Of a stretch of DNA of 64,000 nucleotides, positions 33,401 through 42,069 are shown in pieces; the first letter of the stretch is position 1, and the number at the start of each line of letters is the position of its first letter. The DNA is taken from NCBI GenBank assembly GCA_964592645.1, contig CAZQFV010000015.1, positions 26,149-90,148 on the forward strand. Direction: 5' to 3'. The position numbers were made by a program, and so were the translations under genes. The notes below the pieces were generated by a model that saw only the letters and a program-made list of their open reading frames with translations, ran no database searches and was not told the origin of the DNA. Source of the DNA: CAZQFV01 sp964592645 (lineage in GTDB: Bacteria; Chloroflexota; Chloroflexia; DTKN01).

Positions 33401-35319
33401 AGGGACTCTCCCTCGTCGCCGGCCCGCGCGGCAAAGACCACATCATCCCCTTCGATAATCCCCACGTTGACCCGGTGGTAGCCGTGCGTCTCCTGGATGA
33501 TCCGGCCCACGCGCTGCAGCAGCGTCTGGACATCGAGGATGGAAGAAACCTGGCGGCTCACCTCGGTTAGGGCGCGTAGCTGCTCTGCCCGGCGGCGCTC
33601 GCGCTGCAGCAGGCGGGCGTTCTGCAGGGCCGTCTCCACCTGCCGGCCGAGGAGTGTCGCCAACGCCAGGTCGCCCTCGGTATAGGCGCCGACGCCGCGG
33701 CCGACGACGTTGAGCGTGCCGACGGTCTGCTCCTCCACCCGCAAGGGGACAAAGATGGCCGAGCGGCAGCCACGGGAGACCAGCTCCTTCTCGGCGGAGG
33801 TATTGGCGCGCTCGTCCGCCCCCATATCGGCGATGAGCAGCGCCTCGCCCGCGCGTATCGCCACACCGGGCAGCCCCTGCTCGATGCCAAACTGCTGGGC
33901 CGGCAGGCTTTCCTCCATGCCGTGCATGTAAGCCACCGACCAGGAGGTGCCGGAAGCGTCGAGCAGGGCGATGCTGAAACGCTCGAACGGGATCACATCG
34001 CGGGCGCGCTCGACGACAAACTGGAAGATGTCATCGACCCGCTGCAGCGAGTTGACGGCCTGGCCAACCTCGGCAAGGGTTGCCAGCCGTTTGCTCTCCC
34101 GGCGCAGGGACTCCTGGCGGCGCGTGGACTCCTGGATGATGGCCTCCTGGAGGCGCAGTTGCTCGGCCTCGGCCTGGTCCCGGAGGGACTCCTCGTGCTC
34201 CAGCGAGTCCAACATCGCGTTGATGGCCCCGGCCATCTGGGCCAGCTCGTCGCCCCCCCGGACCTGCACCCGGGCGCCAAAATCGCCCCGCCGGCCGATC
34301 TGCCGCACATTCTGGTTGAGGCGGCGCAGCGGCGCCAGGACCACCGTCTCCAGGAGCACCAGGACAACGACGACGAACCCCAGCCCCGCTCCCAGGAGGG
34401 AGAGGCTAAAGAGCCCCGCGCTGCGCAGCCCCTGGCGGTAGACCGAGCGATCGCTCCCCACCCGCAGCACCAGGTTGGGCCGGCCGGCGACGTCGTCGAT
34501 CAGGGCATAGCCCGACACCATGTCCTCCCCCTCGGGCAGGACCACGATCTCCTCTCCCCGCTGCTGCAGGAGCAGGCCGGCCTGCTGCATCTCACGCGAC
34601 GCCTGCGGGTCGCCGAGCGCGGCCAACTCCAGTTCCAGGCCGGCCAAGCTGGCCATGCGGGCAACGGCGGCGTCGTCCAGAAACCGGCCCATGATCAGGG
34701 TGCCGCGCGCCGGTCCTTCCTGAGCGCTTGTCAGGATGGGGCTGACCGCGACCATGAGCGGCCCCCGGCTCAGGAGCAAGAAGCCCGTGATCACGTCGGT
34801 GGCATCGAGGCCGCCGAGCAACAGCGTCAGCAGGGGGCTCGGGGGAAGCAGTTCGGGTGGGAACGGGAGCGGCTCGCCGGTCTGTCGATCACAGGCCCGG
34901 CTAAAGGCCACTCGCCCGGATTCGTCGACCACCAAGACGACATTCAGCTCGTTGTTGACAAAGGTCGAGGGGCCCAGGTTATTGTCTATGTAGCCGGGAG
35001 CGAGCTCCCGGACAAAGGCGTACGTATCGTCCCACTGGGCATAGTCGGTCGTTGTGCGCAGCAGGGAGACCAGATCGTTGTCGAGCGCTTTCCGCGCCCG
35101 CGCCAAGTCGACACGAACCGCCCTGTCCTCGAGGTTGGCAAAGCTATCCTGGACAAACGCGCGCAGCGGGAGCGAGAGCAGGATGAGCAGGCCGGCGAGG
35201 GTCAGAACGACAATGGCCACCGTCTTCAGACGCAGCGAGATCATCTGTCCGGGGCGGCCCCCCGTCGGCGGAGATGGATCGGCACCTTGCGCAGCACGCC
35301 GCGCTTTTTGGGGCTCCAT
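30454..35319 (-). CDS. Membrane histidine kinase: CHASE4-HAMP-five GAF-PAS-HisKA-HATPase
   Basis: 1621 residues from ATG 35319 (GGAGA upstream; Met26 is an alternative). TM1 about 31-53, extracytoplasmic CHASE4 (TTTDYAQWDDTYAFVRE) to about 290, TM2 about 300-325, HAMP about 325-380, then five GAF domains to about 1270. A PAS domain follows (ADAIVVTDAQERVLLINPAA). HisKA carries the phospho-acceptor His in FVSVVSHDLKTPLTAIRGFA, and the ATPase has NLVGNAIKYTPEGG and GTGLGLAIVRSIVEHHGG. No receiver domain or adjacent regulator gene, so its partner is elsewhere. The last codons (30466-30542) are built from 7-base repeats, giving a low-complexity tail. Confidence 0.93.
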   Translation of the reverse strand: MEPQKARRAAQGADPSPPTGGRPGQMISLRLKTVAIVVLTLAGLLILLSLPLRAFVQDSFANLEDRAVRVDLARARKALDNDLVSLLRTTTDYAQWDDTYAFVRELAPGYIDNNLGPSTFVNNELNVVLVVDESGRVAFSRACDRQTGEPLPFPPELLPPSPLLTLLLGGLDATDVITGFLLLSRGPLMVAVSPILTSAQEGPARGTLIMGRFLDDAAVARMASLAGLELELAALGDPQASREMQQAGLLLQQRGEEIVVLPEGEDMVSGYALIDDVAGRPNLVLRVGSDRSVYRQGLRSAGLFSLSLLGAGLGFVVVVLVLLETVVLAPLRRLNQNVRQIGRRGDFGARVQVRGGDELAQMAGAINAMLDSLEHEESLRDQAEAEQLRLQEAIIQESTRRQESLRRESKRLATLAEVGQAVNSLQRVDDIFQFVVERARDVIPFERFSIALLDASGTSWSVAYMHGMEESLPAQQFGIEQGLPGVAIRAGEALLIADMGADERANTSAEKELVSRGCRSAIFVPLRVEEQTVGTLNVVGRGVGAYTEGDLALATLLGRQVETALQNARLLQRERRRAEQLRALTEVSRQVSSILDVQTLLQRVGRIIQETHGYHRVNVGIIEGDDVVFAARAGDEGESLATMRLRVGEEGITGWVAGSGQPLLVNDIAQEPRYKSPLPGEPHRTAAELAVPILIEGRTVGVLDVQSTTKDAFTEEDLHLTQTLAGHLSVAIQNANLYSRVREERDAVELLYEVGQELSGAMDMEEVLPRVLALVVEKTAAYRGSIIVLDPMGNPRHHILVREDLSPSVIRLVVQEVLRRGLAGWVAQNRQPGLVEDTLRDPRWLELPETVKGVRSALAIPLLRGDTLVGVLTLVHREPGYFQEKHLQLVTSVANQAAIAIDNARLLLDTQRRVAQLNALLEINQGLSSDMPSGDLLELITFSAHGLLDASNTVLYLLEEDGHTLHPKVALGSDSVVLREAVLQVGEGLSGLAVQSKRSYILNEAHLSSLSKHLEGTPLEPEALLTVPLLQRDQAVGVLSVSRYGEGVQFGPQDQEVAELLASQAVVALNNARLYDQARRRADDMSSLNRIARTVGSTLDRDEVLRQVIQELNRSFHVEAGSILLVDPERSDLFFVTTLEGGMERFLDVRIPIGVGIVGYVAQTGEPTVVNDPANDPRFYSKVSSDVGFTNRNIICVPLISRDRVIGVIELLNKQGGDFDQDDLDRLQGIAATVAVAIENAGLYQQTEEERGRLTAILISTADAIVVTDAQERVLLINPAAAQAFGLVPQCCTGRPFSEALTHQGLRDLFARAQHIDHPFTDELTVQPKEGSPQTFYANIAPVRAAGGLTLGHVAVMQDITTLKELDKMKSEFVSVVSHDLKTPLTAIRGFADLTAMTGSLSEQQRDFILRIKDITREMAAMISDLLDIGKIEAGIEMEKVPCNLLALAREVLSGLEFRAKEKDITVELEAVEPVPDVMGDPGRLKQVLMNLVGNAIKYTPEGGHVWVRIGPEDGRLIAAVKDTGIGISARDQKQLFQKFYRVRTEQTAHIEGTGLGLAIVRSIVEHHGGRIWVESEPGKGSTFAFSLPVPVEAAGGKDRGPGAASGEQQAEGSELPTDQP
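30466..30542. repeat. Heptanucleotide tandem repeat in the 3' end of the kinase gene
   Basis: Read on the plus strand in steps of seven: TGTTGGC, AGTTCGC, TGCCCTC, TGCTTGC, TGCTCCC, CGCTCGC, then more degenerate units. It encodes the unconserved tail after the HATPase domain. Confidence 0.5.
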
Positions 35320-35376
35320 AGGGTCTCCGCGACACCGTGTTGTCCCAGAAGGAATTGTACCGCTACCTCAGGCAAT

Positions 35377-35405
35377 ATTATACCACGGCCTATTTCTCCT
35401 GGCAA
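35377..35405 (-). promoter_or_regulatory. Promoter of the CHASE4 kinase-ribH unit
   Basis: TTGCCA (35405-35400), 17 bases, TATAAT (35382-35377) with an extended -10 (TGGTATAAT) on the minus strand. Confidence 0.65.
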
Positions 35406-35449
35406 CCGCAGTCCCGTCGAGCGCATCCCGGAATTGTGCTGTAGACAAC

Positions 35450-35478
35450 TTGTCAAAGTCGTGAAGTTGTGCTATGAT
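35450..35478 (+). promoter_or_regulatory. Promoter of the ParB-like gene
   Basis: TTGTCA (35450-35455), 17 bases, TATGAT (35473-35478). The predicted leader is about 95 bases. Confidence 0.65.
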
Positions 35479-35580
35479 ATAAAGGCTTGGATTTTGCGCG
35501 CCAGGCGAGGGACAGGTCGATCCGTCGAGGGATAAGCACCCTGGAGCGGCCCAGGAGCCGCTCTGGGGAAGAGGGCAAAC

Positions 35581-36600
35581 GTGGACAGGCGAAAAGAGTA
35601 CACCCGTGTGCCATTGTGGGTCCGCTCCACATCTGGGGAGCGTGACCGTGAGCGGGCGCGGCCCATCGGGCCGCGCCCCTACCGCCCGCAGTCGTTCTGG
35701 CCGCAGCCGCCGAACGAACGCCCGGAGCGGCATGAACGGCCGGAGCGCGCGCGGCCCCCGCGGACAGAGTCGCGGACCCGCGGGCGGCGTCAGCCCCTAC
35801 AGCGCGTTCGCCCACCGCGGCACGAAACCGTGCCCACGGAGCGCATCACGCTGCGCAACCCCGTCCACCTGGCGGACTGGGAGAGGCGGGCCGAGATCAT
35901 CGAAGACTCAACCGAGCTCATCCGGCGGGCGCAGGAGAGCGGCCGGGCCCCTTGGATTATCCAGGTTTGGAAGATCGGCGAAGAGTACGTCCTGGCCCGC
36001 GGGTTCGCGGCCCTGGCCGCGGCCGTCGACGCCGGGCTGAGCGAGGTCCGGGTGGTGGTCGCGGCGCGTTTCCCGCGTTGGGATCTACAATGGGTCGATC
36101 CCAAGCAGATCCAAGGAGCCGACCCGCTGCTGTCCCGGGCGATGGAGGCACGCAAGAAGGTGCGCTCGGTGGGCTGGGTCTTTCCGCCGCTGGCCGCCAC
36201 CGCCGACGGCACTGGGCACTATGTGCTGGGCCGGGGCAAACGCGGCACCGCCCGCCTCTGGGCCGCCCAGGAAGAAGGGCTGCCCCTTATCCCGGTCGTC
36301 GTGCGGCCCGCGCCGCGCCGGGCCATGGTCGCCGGCACGGTGCAGATCGAGGTAGCCAAGGTACGGGTGACCATGCCCCGCCACCTGCGCAAGATGAACA
36401 AACCGCTGCCAATGCGTCTGATGAACGAGGTCTCTACGGGCCGGCTGCGCCCCATCCGCGTCCGCCGCACCATCGACGGCAACTATGAGCTGGTGGACGG
36501 GCTGCTGCGCCTGCGCGCCGCCCAAGAAGTGGGCCTGCGCACGATCCACGCCATCATCGAGATGGAGCTGCCCAAAGACAAGGACCGCGAGCGCGAATAG
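35581..36600 (+). CDS. Protein with three ParB-N-like repeats and a basic disordered N-terminus
   Basis: 339 residues from GTG 35581 (GAAGAGGG upstream). Residues 1-85 are Arg/Pro/Glu-rich and probably unstructured. Then come three units of about 78 residues, each ending in the ParB/sulfiredoxin-fold pattern: YVLARGFAALAAAVDAG (136-152), YVLGRGKRGTARLWAAQEEG (214-233) and YELVDGLLRLRAAQEVG (302-318), each followed by a short beta strand. Only the third has the DGLLRLRAA form closest to canonical ParB. There is no helix-turn-helix or parA neighbour, so chromosome segregation is doubtful; ParB folds can be CTPases or nucleases. A clear terminator follows the gene. Confidence 0.78.
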   Translation: MDRRKEYTRVPLWVRSTSGERDRERARPIGPRPYRPQSFWPQPPNERPERHERPERARPPRTESRTRGRRQPLQRVRPPRHETVPTERITLRNPVHLADWERRAEIIEDSTELIRRAQESGRAPWIIQVWKIGEEYVLARGFAALAAAVDAGLSEVRVVVAARFPRWDLQWVDPKQIQGADPLLSRAMEARKKVRSVGWVFPPLAATADGTGHYVLGRGKRGTARLWAAQEEGLPLIPVVVRPAPRRAMVAGTVQIEVAKVRVTMPRHLRKMNKPLPMRLMNEVSTGRLRPIRVRRTIDGNYELVDGLLRLRAAQEVGLRTIHAIIEMELPKDKDRERE

Positions 36601-36613
36601 TCCTGGGGACCCA

Positions 36614-36648
36614 CGCACCGGGGCAGCAATGCCCCGGTGCGTTTCTTT
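36614..36648 (+). terminator. Rho-independent terminator after the ParB-like gene
   Basis: A perfect 12-bp stem CGCACCGGGGCA / TGCCCCGGTGCG with a GCAA loop (36614-36641), followed by TTTCTTT. Confidence 0.85.
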
Positions 36649-36735
36649 GTGCGGGCCAGGGCGGCCTTGGCTGGCGGGCAGTCCCATGATGTGGTAGAAT
36701 GTCCCTGGAACGCCCAGCCCCACCGGAGGATGATC

Positions 36736-39585
36736 ATGACCATTTTTCGGAGACGCATCTCGGCCCTGCTGCTGACCAGCCTGACGCTGGCCGGCCTGGC
36801 CACGCTGTGCGGGCCCCACTTCCGCGCCCCCGCCGCGGCCCTGACCATCGCCCGGCCCAGCACGCCGCCCCCAAAAACGGCCTCCATCCTTTATGTCTCC
36901 TCTATTTCCGGCGACGACGCCAACGCCTGCGCTTACAACGCCCCTTGTCGCACCATTCAGCGCGCCGTGAACCTGGCCCAGGACGGCGATACGCTGTACA
37001 TCGCCGCGGCAGAGAACCTGACCCCGGCCATCTACACGGGTGCGGACCCCGCCGTCATCGTCCTGTCCAAAGAGGTGGCCCTCCGCGGAGGCTACACCTA
37101 CATTCACTCGGAAGTGCCCCCGGTACATTGGTGGACGCCCGGCGTCGTCCCCGCGGTCGTGGACGGCGAGGGCGCCCGCCGCGGGCTATACATCAGCGGC
37201 GACGTGACGCCGACCCTGCAACTGCTCTCTTTCCGCAACGGCAACGGCACCGCCGGCGGCAACATCTACATCCAGGGCTCCCATGCCCAGCTCCAGGGAG
37301 TGATCGTGGAGGACGGCAACGCCGCCCGCGGCGGCGGCCTCTACCTGGACGAGAGCGCCGCCCTGCTGAGCGGGCTCATCGTCCAGGGCAACCAGGCCGA
37401 CGAGGGCGGCGGGCTCTACATCAACAGGGGCAGCCCCAGCCTGGTAGCCGGCCTGATCCAGGAGAACGGCGCCGCGCTTGGCGGCGGCTGCTTCGCCCTG
37501 GACAGCGCCCTGCGACTGGCCGGCACCCTTGTCATCTCCAACACCGCCACGCAGGCCGGCGGCGGCCTCTACCTCGACGGCCCGCTGACGATCAATCCCC
37601 TCAACGTGCCCCTCCTGGCCAACTCCTATATCCGCCACAACCAGGCCCCGTCCGGCGCCGGCCTCTACCTGGAGCTGGCCGTGGCCGGCCTGCTCAACAA
37701 TGTCGTCGCCGACAACGGCAGCGGCGGCCGCGGGGCCGGCCTCTACCTGTACGCCTCCTCGCCGCAGGGCCTGCACAATACGTTTGCCCAGAACGCCGGG
37801 CAGGAGGGCATCTACCTGACCCACAAGCCGATCTCGTTCTGGCCGCCGCTCCCCCCGATCCCTAGCCTGCCCTACTTCACCAACACCATCGTCGTCAGCG
37901 AAGCGGTGGGCCTCTACGCCGAGACCACCGGCCTCTTCTACCCGTTTGAGAACCGCGCTACCCTGCGCGGCACCCTCTGGGACAACGGCACGGACACGGC
38001 CGGGCCGGGCCAGTTCGACATCGGAAGCGCCAACGTCTACAGCCCGGCCCTGTTCACCTGCGTGGGCCGCCCTTCCCTGCAGTGCCCCAACCCCTACCAT
38101 CTCCAGGAGTCCTCCCCGGCCATCGATGCCGGCGTCACCCCGGCCCTGGTCATCCCCGGGATCGACCTGCTGGTGGACATCGACGGGCAACTGCGCCCCT
38201 CCGGGGCTGGGTTCGACATCGGCGCCGACGAGGTGCAACAGCCCGGCGGCGTCTGGCTCGTGCCGCCGCTCTCCTTCCTGCCGGCCCAACCTGGGGAAAG
38301 CGTCACCCATACCCATTGGTTGGTCAATACCGGCAGCAGCACCGACACCTACTCCATCAGCCTGGAGGCCACGCCGGGATGGTCCATCCTGCTCGATCCC
38401 GGCCCCTTCGAGCTGGCCCCGCAGACCACCACCACCGTGGAAGTGCGCGTCGACGTGCCGATCACGGCCACCGCCGGCCTGACCGAGACCGGCCTGCTCA
38501 CCGCCGCATCGCTGAGCAACCCGGCCCGGCGCGCCTACGCCCTGGAGCAGACCCTCGTGATCACCGGCCCCGGGGCCGACCTGGCCGTGGACAAGGAGGC
38601 CGACGCGGCGCGCATCGCCCCCGGCGGTGCCGTGCGCTACACGCTGACGATCAGCAACAGCGGCCCGTTCAGCGGCACCATGGCCGTCACCCTGACGGAC
38701 GCCTGCTACCCGGCCGCGGCGGTCGCCGCCATGGCCGCGCCGCCGGGCTGCGCGGTGGACATGGGCCGCGCCGCGCTCACCTGCACATTGGCGCTGCCGG
38801 CCGGCGCCCCACCGGTCGTAACCGCCCTGGAAATCGTCATCACCGCCACCGGGACGTACAGCGGGCCGCTGTCCAATACCGCCCGCGTGAACGGCGAACG
38901 TCTCGACCCCGACCCGGCGAACAATATCGCCGGCGCGCTGGTGCTGGTGGCGCCGGAAGGGCCGGCCATCGTGGTCTCACCGACCACCGCGGCGGTGACG
39001 CTGACCGCCGGGATGAGCGCCACCCGCGGCATCGCCCTGACCAACGCGGGGGACGCCGAGCTGGTATGGGCGGCCCTGGAGGTGCCCGGCGCCACCTGGC
39101 TGGCGGCAGCCCCGCTCAGCGGGACCCTGGCGCCGGCGGCCGGCGTGGAGGTGCTCCTGACGTTGGATGCCGGCAGCCTGACGCCGGGACTGTATCGCAC
39201 CACTCTCCTCCTTGTAAGCAACGACGCCGCCAACCCCGAGGTCCCCGTGGCGGTGACGCTCACGGTGCTGCCGGAAGCGTGCGCCCCGGTGACCGGTACC
39301 TCCTTCGCCTGGCAGCCGCCCTTCCCCCTGGCTGGCCAGCTGATCACCCTGACCGCCACGGCCACCGGGACGCCGCCGATCACCTTCACCTGGAACCTGG
39401 GCGATGGGTCCTTTGCCCGGGGCCCCGCTGCCATCACCCACACCTATGCCATCAGCGGCACCTACGATGTGGTCCTGACGGCCACCAACCCCTGCGGGCA
39501 GCAGGTTGCCCGGCGCCCGATCGGCGTCGGCAGCAGGGCGCTCTATGCCGTCTACCTGCCGCTGGCCTGGCGGGGACCGGAGTGA
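36736..39585 (+). CDS. Secreted beta-helix protein with DUF11-like and PKD-like C-terminal domains
   Basis: 949 residues from ATG 36736, six bases after GGAGG (36725-36729). The N-terminus MTIFRRRISALLLTSLTLAG is a signal peptide. Residues about 50-500 form a right-handed parallel beta-helix (pectin-lyase-like; repeated GGGLYL and GAGLYL turns). Then come a DUF11-like repeat (ADLAVDKEADAARIAPGGAV), a BACON/Ig-like region (VSPTTAAVTLTAGMSATRGI) and a PKD-like domain (FTWNLGDGSFARGPAAITHTY). The end, YAVYLPLAWRGPE, resembles the YLPL-type tails I associate with exported Chloroflexota proteins. Probably a surface adhesin or polysaccharide-binding protein; no catalytic site is evident. Confidence 0.88.
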   Translation: MTIFRRRISALLLTSLTLAGLATLCGPHFRAPAAALTIARPSTPPPKTASILYVSSISGDDANACAYNAPCRTIQRAVNLAQDGDTLYIAAAENLTPAIYTGADPAVIVLSKEVALRGGYTYIHSEVPPVHWWTPGVVPAVVDGEGARRGLYISGDVTPTLQLLSFRNGNGTAGGNIYIQGSHAQLQGVIVEDGNAARGGGLYLDESAALLSGLIVQGNQADEGGGLYINRGSPSLVAGLIQENGAALGGGCFALDSALRLAGTLVISNTATQAGGGLYLDGPLTINPLNVPLLANSYIRHNQAPSGAGLYLELAVAGLLNNVVADNGSGGRGAGLYLYASSPQGLHNTFAQNAGQEGIYLTHKPISFWPPLPPIPSLPYFTNTIVVSEAVGLYAETTGLFYPFENRATLRGTLWDNGTDTAGPGQFDIGSANVYSPALFTCVGRPSLQCPNPYHLQESSPAIDAGVTPALVIPGIDLLVDIDGQLRPSGAGFDIGADEVQQPGGVWLVPPLSFLPAQPGESVTHTHWLVNTGSSTDTYSISLEATPGWSILLDPGPFELAPQTTTTVEVRVDVPITATAGLTETGLLTAASLSNPARRAYALEQTLVITGPGADLAVDKEADAARIAPGGAVRYTLTISNSGPFSGTMAVTLTDACYPAAAVAAMAAPPGCAVDMGRAALTCTLALPAGAPPVVTALEIVITATGTYSGPLSNTARVNGERLDPDPANNIAGALVLVAPEGPAIVVSPTTAAVTLTAGMSATRGIALTNAGDAELVWAALEVPGATWLAAAPLSGTLAPAAGVEVLLTLDAGSLTPGLYRTTLLLVSNDAANPEVPVAVTLTVLPEACAPVTGTSFAWQPPFPLAGQLITLTATATGTPPITFTWNLGDGSFARGPAAITHTYAISGTYDVVLTATNPCGQQVARRPIGVGSRALYAVYLPLAWRGPE

Positions 39586-39630
39586 AACGAAACGGCCGGG
39601 CCGGCCAATTCCCACGGGAGCAACCGCCTT

Positions 39631-39660
39631 TTGGACAAAACCGCCTTCTGGGCCTATAAT
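39631..39660 (+). promoter_or_regulatory. Promoter of aspS
   Basis: TTGGAC (39631-39636), 18 bases, TATAAT (39655-39660). Confidence 0.65.
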
Positions 39661-39677
39661 GGGCCGGCCACTGGGTT

Positions 39678-39705
39678 GAGAGCAGAAAGCGGAGAGCTGA
39701 CAACT
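39678..39705 (+). repeat. Heptanucleotide tandem repeat in the aspS leader
   Basis: Four 7-mers in a row: GAGAGCA, GAAAGCG, GAGAGCT, GACAACT. They lie in the predicted transcript between the promoter and the start codon. Confidence 0.5.
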
Positions 39706-39732
39706 AAAATGATCCACCCTGGAGACGAAGCG

Positions 39733-41493
39733 ATGCTCAAGAACACCAACTGCGGCGAACTACGACCCTCCCACATCGGCCAGGAGGTGACCCTGGCCGG
39801 CTGGGTGCACCGCCAACGCGACCACGGCGGGCTGATCTTTCTCGACCTGCGCGACCGCAGCGGGCGGGTGCAGGTGGTCTTTGACGCCAACGTCTCTGCC
39901 GACGCCTACCGCATCGGCCAGGAGGCCCGCGCCGAGTACGTCCTGCAGGTCCAGGGCACCGTGCGGGCGCGGCCGGCCGAGATGATCAACCCCGACATGC
40001 CCACCGGCGCGGTCGAGGTCGCCGCGCAGCGGGCGCGGCTGCTCAACCCGGCGCGCACCCCGCCGATCTATGTGCACAAGGAAGAGGACGAGGACATCAA
40101 CCTGAGGCTCAAGTACCGCTACATCGACCTGCGCCGCGAGCGACTGCAGCGCAACCTGCTGCTGCGCCACCGCGTGGTCAAGTTCATCCGCGACTTTCTC
40201 GACGCCCGGGGCTTCCTGGAGATCGAGACGCCGGTGCTCTCGCGCAGCACGCCGGAGGGCGCCCGCGACTATCTGGTGCCCAGCCGCATCCACCCCGGCT
40301 GCTTCTATGCCCTGCCGCAGTCGCCCCAGCAGCTCAAGCAACTGCTGATGGTGGCCGGTTTCGAGCGCTACTTCCAGATCGTCCGCTGCTACCGCGACGA
40401 GGACCTGCGCGCCGACCGCCAGCCCGAGTTCACCCAGTTGGACCTGGAGATGTCCTTTGCCGAGCAAGACGACATCCTCGACCTGATCGAAGAGCTGATC
40501 ACCGCCATGGTCCCGGCCGTAGCGCCCGACAAGCGCGTCCTCTCGCCCTTCCCGCGGCTGTCCTACGCCGAGAGCCTGGCCCGTTTCGGCACGGACAAGC
40601 CCGACCTGCGCTACGGGATGGAGCTGGTGGACCTTTCGGCGATCGTCGCCCAGAGCGGCTTTGGCGTCTTCCAGAACACGGTAGCCCAGGGGGGCGTTGT
40701 CAAGGGGCTGCGCGCCCCGGGCTGCGCGGGCTACAGCCGCCGCGACCTGGGCGAGCTGGAAGAGCGGGCCAAAAAGTCCGGGGCCGGCGGGCTGGTCTGG
40801 CTGGCGGTGGAGGGGGAAGGGCTGCGCTCGCCGATCGCCAAGTACCTGAAGGAGGAGGAAAAGGCCGGCCTGCTGCGGGCGCTGGAGGCGGAGGCCGGCG
40901 ACCTGCTGCTGGTAGTGGCCGGCCGGCCGGCAGTGGTCGCCGCGGCGCTGGATGCCCTGCGGCGGGAGATGGGCCGGCGGCTGAAACTGGGCGACCCGCA
41001 CCTGCTGGCCTTTGCCTATATCGTCGACTTCCCGCTCTTCAAATGGAACGAGGAGGAGCAGCGCTGGGAGGCCGAGCACCACCCCTTCACCGGGCCGAAA
41101 GAGAGCGACCTGGGATTCCTGGAGAGCGACCCCGGGCGGGTGCGCGCCGACTGCTACGACCTGGTTTGCAACGGCTGGGAGATGGCCTCGGGCTCCATCC
41201 GCATCCACCGCCGCGATGTGCAGGAGCGCGTCTTCCGGCTCCTGGGCTACCCGCCGGAGGAGGCCCAGGAGCGTTTCGGCCACCTGCTGGAGGCCTTCGA
41301 GTATGGGGCGCCGCCCCATGGCGGCATCGCCCCGGGCATCGACCGGCTGGTGGCCTTCCTGGCCGGCGAGGAGAGCATCCGCGAGGTGATCGCTTTCCCC
41401 AAGACCAACCAGGCGACGGATCCCCTGATGGGCGCGCCGGCCCCGGTGAGCGAGCAGCAACTGCGGGAACTGCATATCCTCGTGAGAGCGTAG
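39733..41493 (+). CDS. aspS: Aspartyl-tRNA synthetase
   Basis: 586 residues from ATG 39733 (GGAG eight bases upstream; a longer in-frame start exists but has no ribosome-binding site). An OB-fold anticodon domain (GWVHRQRDHGGLIFLDLRDRSG) is followed by the class II catalytic core: motif 2 in FQIVRCYRDEDLRADRQPEF and motif 3 in GIAPGIDRLVAFLAG. A bacterial GAD insertion domain lies between them (about 290-420), so this is the bacterial-type enzyme. Discriminating or not for tRNA-Asn was not determined. It is transcribed from its own promoter. Confidence 0.97.
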   Translation: MLKNTNCGELRPSHIGQEVTLAGWVHRQRDHGGLIFLDLRDRSGRVQVVFDANVSADAYRIGQEARAEYVLQVQGTVRARPAEMINPDMPTGAVEVAAQRARLLNPARTPPIYVHKEEDEDINLRLKYRYIDLRRERLQRNLLLRHRVVKFIRDFLDARGFLEIETPVLSRSTPEGARDYLVPSRIHPGCFYALPQSPQQLKQLLMVAGFERYFQIVRCYRDEDLRADRQPEFTQLDLEMSFAEQDDILDLIEELITAMVPAVAPDKRVLSPFPRLSYAESLARFGTDKPDLRYGMELVDLSAIVAQSGFGVFQNTVAQGGVVKGLRAPGCAGYSRRDLGELEERAKKSGAGGLVWLAVEGEGLRSPIAKYLKEEEKAGLLRALEAEAGDLLLVVAGRPAVVAAALDALRREMGRRLKLGDPHLLAFAYIVDFPLFKWNEEEQRWEAEHHPFTGPKESDLGFLESDPGRVRADCYDLVCNGWEMASGSIRIHRRDVQERVFRLLGYPPEEAQERFGHLLEAFEYGAPPHGGIAPGIDRLVAFLAGEESIREVIAFPKTNQATDPLMGAPAPVSEQQLRELHILVRA

Positions 41494-41638
41494 GGCGGCA
41501 AAAGGCCGGGAGCGGCCCCGTTCCTGCATCCTGCATCCGGCATCCGGCCTCTTGCATCTTGCCACTTGAAAAGTTGCGCGAAATTTGTTATAATAGGAGT
41601 GCGGTAAGTTAGACTCTAACGCAAGGGGAGGCTCAACC
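41494..41638 (+). promoter_or_regulatory. Heptamer array and promoter before the DNA-binding protein gene
   Basis: Seven 7-mers at 41523-41571: CCTGCAT, CCTGCAT, CCGGCAT, CCGGCCT, CTTGCAT, CTTGCCA, CTTGAAA. The last one contains the -35 TTGAAA (41566-41571). TATAAT (41589-41594) lies 17 bases further, so the repeat has become part of the promoter. Confidence 0.65.
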
Positions 41639-42064
41639 ATGAAGTGGCTTACAATCGCCGAGGCAGCCGGAGATTTTGGCATCGACGGCCCCGTGTTGGA
41701 GAAGCTGGCCAAAGACGGGGTGATCGGCTCCAAGGTGTCGCCCGATGGCCAGTTGCTGGTGTTGGAGGACGAGGCCCGGGACGTGGCGCGGAAGCTGGAC
41801 CGCCGGCAGTGGGAGCATCTGCGCGGCCGGCGGATCACCGCCTCCGACGCCGAGCGGCACTATGGCCTGTCCAAGAACTATTATGCCCGCTGGGGCCGCG
41901 AGGGCTACATCTGCAAGCTGGGGGAGGATGGCTGGCGCGTCTGGCTGGACGAGGCCGATGTGGCCTACGCCACCGCCCTGGCCGAGGTCAGCGGAGGGCT
42001 CAAGCAGGGCCGGGCCCTCTTCCCGGCCAGCCCCCAGTACGCTACGATTGCCAAACCAGAGTAA
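41639..42064 (+). CDS. Small MerR-like/excisionase-like DNA-binding protein
   Basis: 141 residues from ATG 41639 (GGGGAGG upstream). Two successive units look like MerR/excisionase winged helices: LTIAEAAGDFGIDGPVLEKLAKDGVIGSK (3-31) and ITASDAERHYGLSKNYYARWGREGYIC (about 66-92), each with a wing-like strand. There is no ligand or cofactor domain. It may be a small regulator with its own strong promoter (TTGAAA-17-TATAAT). It faces the sulfur cluster tail-to-tail with only 5 bases between stop codons. Confidence 0.7.
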   Translation: MKWLTIAEAAGDFGIDGPVLEKLAKDGVIGSKVSPDGQLLVLEDEARDVARKLDRRQWEHLRGRRITASDAERHYGLSKNYYARWGREGYICKLGEDGWRVWLDEADVAYATALAEVSGGLKQGRALFPASPQYATIAKPE

Positions 42065-42069
42065 GGGGA

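Noticed and set aside
35581..36600. Calling the triple ParB-like protein a chromosome-partition ParB
   Set aside because: No helix-turn-helix, no parA neighbour, no parS-like sites noticed.
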